This document shows, in pieces, positions 56,752-64,000 of a DNA stretch of 64,000 nt; position 1 is the stretch's first letter; each line of letters opens with the position of its first letter. The translations under genes and the position numbers were made by a program. The stretch comes from Aquilaria yunnanensis (taxonomy: Eukaryota > Streptophyta > Magnoliopsida > Malvales > Thymelaeaceae), in assembly GCA_039654915.1 (NCBI GenBank), contig CM077599.1, positions 74,988,001-75,052,000 of the forward strand, written 5' to 3'. The notes under the pieces were generated by a model. The model did not search any database. It had not been told where the DNA came from and saw only the letters and a program-made list of their open reading frames with translations.

Positions 56752-56898
56752 TTTAATTACCATTTACCCCCTGAGGTTTAGGTGAAATTACACTTTGTCC
56801 CATTCTGTTTAAAAAATATGCACTTTGCCCCCTCCTTTTTAATACAGTTTAATAGCAACTTTTAAAATCTTAATTTAGACTGTATAGTTAGATAATGG
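56752..56898. mobile_element. Half copy of the Mutator-like MITE
   Basis: ACCCCCTGAGGTTTAGGTGA, ACACTTTGTCCC, GCACTTTGCCCCC and AATCTTAATTTAGA follow the arm of the element at 50787-51256 in the same order. The other arm is absent. Confidence 0.7.
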
Positions 56899-56904
56899 TA
56901 ATTG

Positions 56905-57140
56905 GGTGGGTCGGGTTGGGTTTGGATTGGGTCATTCAGGTTCGGGTTAAGTTGGGTTAGCATCAATTTGGGTTCAGGTCGGGGTATTTGGGTTCGAGTT
57001 GATTTTGCGTTGAGCTAATTTTGGGTTCGGGTTGGCTTCATGTGGAACTAATTCCAATTCGGACTTAACTCAGGTCGGGTCAATTTTGGTCTCGGGTAAC
57101 TTCAGATCTTGTTATTTGGATTTCAGGTCAAATTCGGGTT
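56905..57140. repeat. GGGTT/CGGGTT-rich degenerate repeat
   Basis: More than fifteen irregularly spaced GGGTT or GGGTC units. They are not a regular telomere array. AACCC-rich sequence also occurs inside the CACTA at 45668-48596. Confidence 0.7.
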
Positions 57141-57562
57141 AATATTCAGGTCTAATCGGATTATTAATGCATATGCTATAATAATTGAATTAATTTAATT
57201 TTTTATTTAGGTTTTGCTAAAAATTAAATTAAACAATTTGATTTTTTATGCAAATATTTGAAAAGTTTGGAGACCCATATTGCAATTTCTATGGATGACT
57301 AAAATAAAATTTTCAAAATTTAGGTACTTTATAACTAAAAAATTAATAGGCATAAAAACTAATCTAATATACAATTATTATAATAAAAATACCTAATTTT
57401 GAACTTTGCAAATTCGATTCATGAAACTATAAACTCGGTCCTTTTGGAACTTAAGCAGTTGGTACGATCAGATGCATTTAAATTATGATGCCAATTCTAG
57501 TTATAATTTTTTAGGAATTTAGAGTTATTATTTAGGGCCAAAAAATGAATTAATTTTGTTTA

Positions 57563-58493
57563 TGATAGCCGAAGTGCTATCGCCCTGGTCCACTGACTTC
57601 GGAGAAAGAGGGAGCCAAACATCTGACGTATACGACCTCAGAAGCCCCATCGCACCAACCTCGGAAAACTACCATATCGCCTCTCTAGCAGAGGACGAAT
57701 GAACCGACTTCGGAAGAATAAGAACACCCCGAAGAAATGGTATCACCTCGGGGAGAGGTCCTTGCTCGTCCCCCTAAAAGGTAACGTCGGCCGAAGGGAC
57801 CTTGGAGGAGCGATGGGTGCCACGAAGGAGTCTCTGACATATTCACCCGTACGCACTAGACGTTGACCTCAAGCACTCTGACAGGCCACTGCAGTCTGCG
57901 CTCTGACACGCAGAGACACGCTTCTCGACAAACCACTGCCCGAGAAAGCCTGCAGGCGGCTGGCCACTCCTCTACTCAGAGGTACGGACGGCATCCGTCC
58001 ATACACGTGTCACAATCCGAGGGGCTCATTTTCTCCTATTTACAGTAGGGGAGGCTCTCGGTAAAAGGGGGCCGGACTAGGGCTGGACAGGGGCTTTGGG
58101 CTCCAGGTTATAGCTTCCCCCCCTCTTTCCCCTGGACAAGACAGAAAAACGCCTCCGGCGAGATTCTTTCCCTTCTGTGCATACCAGAGAAACACTCCCG
58201 GCAAGTCTACTTTGTGCTTACTCTTCATCATCATTTAGAGGCACTGACTTGGGCGTCGGAGGCTCCTCCCCGGAAAACCACTCCGGGGACCTCCTAACCC
58301 CTGTTTTCTGCATGTTTCAGGCCGGACTACTTGGGGGCATCCCCTTTTCAGGCTCTCTCCAGCACCGGAAACCTTTCTCGGCCACCGCTATCCATCACCG
58401 GACGGCCACACACGACATTCCTCAGGAGGTCCCTGTTACCCCCGTCGTGGAGCCACGGCGGGAACATTTACGATGGTTAACCCAACGCCATCA
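57563..58493 (+). repeat. 5' LTR of element 2
   Basis: 931 bp, TGATAGCCGAAGTG to CGCCATCA. The first 477 bases recur at 63524-64000. The start and the GGCGTCGGAGGCTCC block near the end are shared with element 1. Confidence 0.9.
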
Positions 58494-58495
58494 TT

Positions 58496-58513
58496 TGGCG
58501 CCATCTGTGGGAA
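58496..58513 (+). promoter_or_regulatory. tRNA primer-binding site of element 2
   Basis: TGGCGCCATCTGTGGGAA, two bases after the LTR, as in element 1. Confidence 0.85.
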
Positions 58514-59240
58514 CCTTCCAGGAAACCGTGGTCGAAAACTCGGCGTTCTAAGGACAAAGGCTCCCTGAGGCCCCCATCCGCGCCGGAGACTCGCCCGGCG
58601 GCTGAACCATTAAGAGTAGGGACTTCCCATCCCGAGGACGATCCTCCTCCGGATATCGCTGTGGCTTTCCTGCATAGTTTCCCACGCGTCGCCGTGGTCG
58701 AAGTAGTGCAGCGGGTAGACCGAAGATGGTCGTGTGCAAATTCGAGCCGAAGTCTCCTCTCTCAATCCTTTCGACGAGAGAAGTAGTGGTGAGCCAAGAG
58801 TTCATAGGGAAAACAAAGATTAGTGGGATGAGTACCCAAAGGACGTGCTTCCCTTCGGAACATGATGGACGTGAAAAGTAGAGTCGGTGCTATCCAGACC
58901 TCCTCGTCGAAAGAGTTCGGGCCAAAGAAAGGCTGTGTTCCTTCGGCAGCAACACCGAATCCACTACCCTGAGAAGTTGCCTACGCTTTGATATTAAACA
59001 GGCAAAAGGCTACGATCCAACTCCAACGGACACACTACCATCGTCCAAAAATGAGTCGCCCTCGCGCGACGTCATAAGAGGGAATAGGGTAATCAGGCAA
59101 GTGCATCGAACTCCAAAGATATTACATCGCGCACGAGCCCAGAGGGGCAATATAACCCCAGGCGCTAGCAGACTATTGCCAAAATTCCAGAAATGGAAAA
59201 AGGGAAATCCAATGATGACCAAATATAGGTGAAATCCAAA
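58514..59240 (+). pseudogene. Broken gag-like remnant of element 2
   Basis: The start parallels element 1 gag (VVENSAF against VVETRRS; AAGRPKMV against QQIDRRWP) but has stops within the first 60 codons and later frame changes. The Arg-rich open stretch around 59000-59230 has no gag or zinc-knuckle motif. Confidence 0.5.
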
Positions 59241-59417
59241 AGAAGGAACTCCTAGCCGAAGAAATCCCAGGCGCAAAAACACTGCGGCACGGGAACGGTA
59301 CCTCGGAGGCCCGAGGATAGGGAAGTCACCTGAGTTAGCATATTCGGTTAATAAAGTGTTGGACCACCCAAGCTCGGCATTGCTAGGAATAAAAACCTAG
59401 GACAAGGGAAGGAAGAA

Positions 59418-59553
59418 CCCCACAAAGAGGCATCTCCCAAGAGTCCAGAAAAACCCTCGCGAAGTGGTGAAGAATGCAAAAAATGCCCCGCAAAGAGGCA
59501 TCTCCCAAGAATCCTGAAAATCTTCATGAAATGGCGAAAAGTACAGAAAATCT
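59418..59553. repeat. Two-copy 68-bp tandem repeat
   Basis: CCCCACAAAGAGGCATCTCC at 59418 and CCCCGCAAAGAGGCATCTCC at 59486 begin two diverged 68-bp units. Confidence 0.8.
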
Positions 59554-61092
59554 TCCAGACAATCTTCCTTGATTGAAGAGGAATGACATCGGTAAGGAAG
59601 CCCAGGCCCGTTATAGAAAGGCATCGGCAGAAAGAGGTGCAGAACAGCACGCAAAAAGAGGTGCGAACAAATGCGTCCACAAAGGACGAGAATGGCCAAA
59701 AACGCACCAGCACCCGAAAGACTGCCTCAGAATAAAATACCCGAAAGACTCCCGTCGGAGTGGGTAACCCCGAGAGACTGCCCTCAGCCCTCTACAAAAA
59801 AGGGCAAATACGGTCCACTGCCAACAACGCCTGAAGTGAAATGCTATGAGAAAGCAGTAAACTACTTTGTTTGGCAAGACAAGACAGAACCCCTACTAAT
59901 CAAGCAGGCAAAAGGTATACAAAAGCCTGCTTAAAGGAACATGATGCACGAAGATGGCATATTATTGTCGGTAGCATAATGGCTTCAATCTTTAGACGAA
60001 GGAGGCCAAAAAGTTCGCCATTAACTTCGGAGTGAAATGACATTTCGGTCCACCAGCTTAGTTCTGAAGCAACAAGCAAGTGGAGCCCCCAAATAAGAAT
60101 TATACACAAGGGACTACGGAAAAGTTGGGAGAAGCAAAGGGGAGAAGGTCCAGAATGGCGGAGAAAATTCCTTGATAAATTTGGGAATTATCAGACAAAC
60201 TTCCCGAAAAACCACAAGAAGAAAAAACCTTCCTTACTCGCCTGCAAAGACCAGTGCCCACTTGGAGCAATACACCTACCAAGTGAAGCGCGAGTGTTCG
60301 GCGGAAAGAGGAAATAACCTCGGTTTGGCGACTGAACTCAACCGATTAGCCAAACATCGAAGGAAGAACGAGCTCGGAAAGAATGCTCGGTAAAGGAAGA
60401 AATAGCCTCAGATTAGGGAACCGAACTCGAGCCACTCGCCGAAGCATGAATGAGCTCAGGAGAAGTGTTTTGTCCGTAAAAGGTGGTCGTGAGCGCAAAA
60501 TTGCGCCAAACGCCAAAAGGAGATCTCATCCTCCTAAAAGCCAAGACAGAACCCCGAGAATTACCTCAGGGGATAACTTCGGCCACTAGGAAAAAGGACC
60601 TCCCTTGATCTAGGGCGAGGTCCGAAAGAGAGGATTATCAGCTTGGCAGCATCAAAGGGAGAAAATTGAGAAATACCCTAGAAGAATTCTATACTTATAA
60701 TTTTTAGATGAACAAGCTATACTTAGAGAAATTTCTCTTTTCTCCTATACAGGTTACCCGCCGAGCAAAGCTGAAGCACACGTGCCCGAAGGCTATGTTT
60801 TCCTTCTAATAAAAAAAAAACACGAAGTCCATCAAAGGCAATCAACGAGGACAGACTAGTGTTCGCCTGAAAAGTCTTTGTCAAATCAGGGTGGCCGAGA
60901 AAGCGAGATCGGCCAGCAGAAAGGGCAAGGAATGGCTTTCCGAAATCCCCTAGCCGAAAGTAGCCAGGGCAACTGGAAAACAAAAATTGCTTAAGCCAAA
61001 CAGAGTGAAGAAATGAAGAAGAATCCATTAAAGAAGGTCTTTTGTACAAGAGGAGTACAAAAGAAGCATGAAAACGAAAAACCCTAGAATGT
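59554..61092. other. Element 2 interior without recognisable gene
   Basis: Purine-rich with many GAA/AAG triplets. The apparent open frames on both strands have no family motif. This is the position where pol lies in element 1. Confidence 0.5.
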
Positions 61093-63016
61093 CTAAGGAT
61101 CCCCAGCGACACGAGAAGTTCCGGCCCCTGTGTCTCTAGCCGTCCCCTTCGGCGCAAGTAGAGGAACAGGTGGCAGGTTGAGGTGATCAGCTTTCGACCA
61201 AGCCCACCGAGGACCCTCGGGAATATCCAGGGCCGCAAGAAAGGAGGTGTCGAGGTCCGGGTATCGTTGCAGAAATTCATGACGAGCTAGACAGAAGCCG
61301 TCCTGAAAGGACACCTTCAACATTTGGATGGCTTTGTCCTTTTGTACGTCTAGCGAGTCCGCCTCATTCTCAAGACCAACAACCTCTTTCTTGAGACCCA
61401 GGTACCTCCTCCTTAAGATCGGCAATCCTCCTCACCAATCTCTTTACGTTCCTTTTCTTCATCGCACTCCTCCTAAAAAAATAGACCCTGGCTTAAAGAG
61501 CCTCTTTTTCGGCAAGAGTTTTCTTCAGAAGGGCAGCTTCTTCTTCTTTCTCCTTCTGAATAACCTCATTGGCCGAAGTCAAGCGCACAACCTCCTCGCC
61601 AAGGTCACGCATTTTGCTGGAAAAGTCCTTCAAGAGGTCCGATTGGCCTATCAGGAACTCATCCCGGAGCTGGGCCACCTTCTCCCTGGCTATGCGCCTC
61701 AACTCGACATTAGCTATGTCCGAGTTAATACAGAAGAGCCTGGCCTTCTCCAGTTCACTTTCAGCCCAAGCTCGGGCAGAAGACTGCTCTGCCGCCCAAA
61801 CTCGGAGGTGCTCACTGTACCCCAAAAGCTGCGAAGAAAAAGGAGAAAATCCTCAGTGAAAGTAGCATAAGGGAAGGCAAAACACTTGGGCAAAAAAGAG
61901 AAGGCCAAAAGGATCACCTGAGCGGCGCGCTCAGAAACTCTAGCGGCGAGGATATCCCCAGAAGCACACTCCTCGGCAACTGCCTTAGAAGAAGCCTCGG
62001 TAAGAACGCCCCTCGCCATCTGGGGAGCCATCTCTTGGCAATCCCCGGAGAACAAGTTCATGTCCTCCGTGAAAGACCAAAATGGCTCCCTCGGAACTTT
62101 GTCTTTCGGGAGAAGGGAGTCCCAAAGAGCCCGTCTTCGGGCATGGTCAACCATCCATACTGAGGCCGCTCGGTCCTCTGCAAAATGGAGGGGCGCGAGT
62201 CAGGAAGGGCTCCCTGAAAACACAAGTTATGAGGGAGCAGGTGTCAAAAAAGAATTCGACGCAAACCCGGCACAACCCCGGTAGCCTCCTCCACAAAGGC
62301 CGAAATGTGCTTGCCTTTATCCTTGCGACGTCTCTCCAGCTTTTTAACAGTAGGACTCTCGGGCAAAGAGCCTAAAAGCTCCACCGACGAGGTAGGACTC
62401 GACGGAGTGAAAAGGGTGACTACTCCGACGGGCACCTCGGTTGCAGCAGTATCAGCCTCAGAAGATGTCGCAGCTACTTCGGAGGGGGCAGCAACCCTGA
62501 TGGATATCAGAGTGACATCAACCATGGTGAAGGTTGCAATAGCGTCGGTGGAAGTGGCTATCGCATCGGTTGAGATAGCAACCTTGGTGGAAGTAGCAAT
62601 AACTTCATCAACCTCCACCACATCCTCCGAAGGTGGAGTAAGGGCCCTCTTCTTTGACTTCTTGGCTGAAGACGGTCCTCTCCCAGTAGATTTACGTCTT
62701 TTGGAGCCACTTTTCTTTGCTTGTTCTCCTTTCTCTACCTGACCAAGGAAGAGACTCTTATAGTAGGCGGCAGAATCATCAACCATCTCTGAAAAAGGGG
62801 AAAAACATCAGTATGAGTCCAAAAATGCACTGAAGCTGAAGATGTGAGTCCAAAAACGGTTAGCCAAAAAAGGAGCTTCGGGAATAAAGGAAAACGTCAG
62901 CAAAAACCGAAAAAATACAACTTTGGGAGGCTGAGAAGTTAGCAGAAGTCGAACGATTCCCGAGGAAGGCACTCACGAAAAGCCTTGCCGAAGTCAAGAT
63001 TCCTGGATGCCGTCGT
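61093..63016 (-). pseudogene. Antisense gene of element 2, central exon deleted
   Basis: Homologous to the antisense gene of element 1. Exon 1 (63016-62977) is again 40 nt, reading TASRNLDFGKAF, then a GTGAGT donor. Its start codon is ACG instead of ATG. The large core exon is missing. Exon 3 begins at 62788 after a TTTTTCAG acceptor with MVDD then YYKSLFLGQVEKGEQ, matching element 1 YKSFFLGQSEKGEQ. A Thr/Ala/Ser-rich expansion follows (about 62640-62400). Then come MVDHARRRALWDSLL with EPFWSFTEDMNLF, and a coiled coil (61825-61493). The conserved C-terminus, VSFQDGFCLARHEFLQ then DIPEGPRWAWSK, stops at 61093. Without the core and ATG it is probably inactive. Confidence 0.7.
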
Positions 63017-63132
63017 AAATAATGGCCGGAAATCGCTCCGTCGTGCAAACCGTCGCTGAAAGAGATGGAAAAGGCGAAAGAAAATGAGAGTAAGGGTGAA
63101 AGCAAAGAAAAAACAAAGAATGGCGGGAGGAG

Positions 63133-63142
63133 GCTTATATAG
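63133..63142 (-). promoter_or_regulatory. TATA box of the antisense gene in element 2
   Basis: The minus strand reads CTATATAAGC, 118-127 bp upstream of the ACG that replaces the start codon, matching the spacing in element 1. Confidence 0.55.
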
Positions 63143-63486
63143 AGCAGGGAATGGCAATTGAAAAGGTGTCATAACTGCTGCGTGGTAGTGAAACGTCACC
63201 GTAATTACTCTTCCCGAGCAAAAAGACGTGCCATCCCAATTGACGCTTGCCACGTGTCGACCATCGCGAGGAACTAGGGCATGTTTTTTGACATCCTGAA
63301 AATTTGGGTGCATCCCCAGATTGACACGATTTAAGACAGAAAAAATAAGATTGGAAATCTCGAGGACGCCGAAAGGCAGGTATGCGACATCCGCCCGAAC
63401 AAACTATGCCCTTAAAATGGCGAAGTACCTTCCTTGCAAACGATATAAGCCGGATCCTCTGAAAAGTGCTCCTGAAAGGGCTACAA

Positions 63487-63519
63487 GCCGAAGTTACACT
63501 CCGGCTTTCCGAAGGAGGG
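63487..63519 (+). promoter_or_regulatory. Hairpin plus polypurine tract before the 3' LTR of element 2
   Basis: GCCGAAG-TTACA-CTCCGGC (one mismatch in the stem) ends at 63505. GAAGGAGGG (63511-63519) is the purine tract, and the LTR starts at 63524. Confidence 0.65.
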
Positions 63520-63523
63520 CATG

Positions 63524-64000
63524 TGATAGCCGAAGTGCTATCGCCCTGGTCCACTGACTTCGGAGAAAGAGGGAGCCAAACATCTGAGGTATACGACCTC
63601 AGAAGCCCCATCGCACCAACCTCGGAAAACTACCATATCGCCTCTCCAACAGAGGATGAATGAACCGACTTCGGAAGAATAAGAACACCCCGAAGAAACG
63701 GTATCACCCCGGGGAGAGGTCCTTGCTCGTCCCCCTAAAAGGTAACGTCGGGCGAAGGGACCTCGGAGGAGCGATGGGTGCCACGAAGGAGTCTCTGACA
63801 TATTCGCCCGTACGCACTAGACGTCGACCTCAAGCACTCTGACAGGCCACTGCAGTCTGCGCTCTGACACACAGAGACACGCTTCTCGACAAACCACTGC
63901 CCGAGAAAGCCTGCAGGCGGCTGGCCACTCCTCTGCTCAGAGGTACGGACGGCATCCGTCCATACACGTGTGACAATTCGAGGGGATTATTTTCTCCTAT
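63524..64000 (+). repeat. 3' LTR of element 2 (partial)
   Basis: The first 477 bases of the 931-bp LTR, truncated by the window edge. Confidence 0.9.

Larger units (their letters stand above)
57563..64000 (+). mobile_element. Non-autonomous Tat-type LTR retrotransposon (element 2, runs off the window)
   Basis: The complete 5' LTR (57563-58493) is followed by a primer-binding site. The 3' LTR begins at 63524 and is cut by the window end. About 5.0 kb of interior contains only a broken gag-like stretch and an antisense gene; I find no protease, reverse transcriptase, RNase H or integrase motif. LTR and interior features (CCGAAG/CTTCGG richness, GGCGTCGGAGGCTCCTCCCC near the LTR end, antisense gene, hairpin, purine tract) tie it to element 1. 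The visible 477 bp of the LTRs differ at about 16 sites by eye (about 3.4%). The left flank before the LTR is GTTTA; its partner is outside the window. It presumably depended on proteins from a related full element. Confidence 0.9.

Noticed and set aside
56905..57140. Interstitial telomere repeat
   Set aside because: The units are GGGTT/CGGGTT at irregular spacing, not the plant TTTAGGG array.
59348..59877. Phe/Cys-rich minus-strand frames in element 2
   Set aside because: They arise from the purine-rich plus strand (GAA/AAG) and are opposite repeated sequence.

Overview
The window looks like a repeat-rich intergenic stretch of a flowering-plant (probably eudicot) nuclear chromosome. The reasons are an intron-containing plant-type gene, low overall GC, and a dense nest of plant transposon families (Tat-lineage Ty3/gypsy, CACTA, Mutator-like, hAT, Stowaway, L1-type LINE, tRNA-derived SINE). 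I see no bacterial, viral-particle or organellar block. Only one likely functional host gene is visible.

Layout. 1-1851: end of an LTR retrotransposon (polypurine tract and LTR). 1852-4600: no recognisable gene. 4808-7625: a four-exon gene for a small Arg/Ser-rich HNH-domain protein. 7900-10500: two hAT-type MITEs (8-bp target duplications) and one Mutator-like element (9-bp duplication) carrying possible captured sequence. 10500-15966: AT-rich, with a foldback MITE, two SINE-like remnants and a GC-rich patch. 15967-35492: a decayed CACTA transposon (CCT target duplication) with TNPD-like and TNPA-like genes. Its transposase gene is split by a 10.6-kb Tat-type LTR retrotransposon (18530-29144, CAAGT duplication), and a Stowaway MITE sits in the second gene. 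35493-45412: a SINE, a four-copy ~204-bp tandem array, a 5'-truncated LINE, a Pack-MULE carrying a syntaxin-like fragment, more MITEs, and a large Stowaway-like element. 45668-48596: a second, non-autonomous CACTA (TAA duplication). 48600-57560: AT-rich filler with MITEs, an antisense LINE and GGGTT-rich sequence. 57563-end: a second Tat-type element with a complete 5' LTR. It lacks recognisable pol, and its 3' LTR runs off the window.

The most interesting structure is shared by the two Tat elements. Each carries, between pol (or where pol should be) and the 3' LTR, an antisense gene with its own TATA-like box on the minus strand. Each has a 40-nt first coding exon ending in a GT donor, a conserved exon-3 acceptor and a conserved C-terminal end. 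Element 1 retains the large central exon (with two stop codons); element 2 has lost that exon and has ACG in place of the ATG. Both elements also have a small hairpin about 20 bp before the 3' LTR. Antisense extra ORFs are known in Tat-lineage elements, so the class is not new; the promoter, exon and hairpin conservation is what deserves checking.

All family assignments come from reading motifs, terminal repeats and target duplications by eye. No database search was run.
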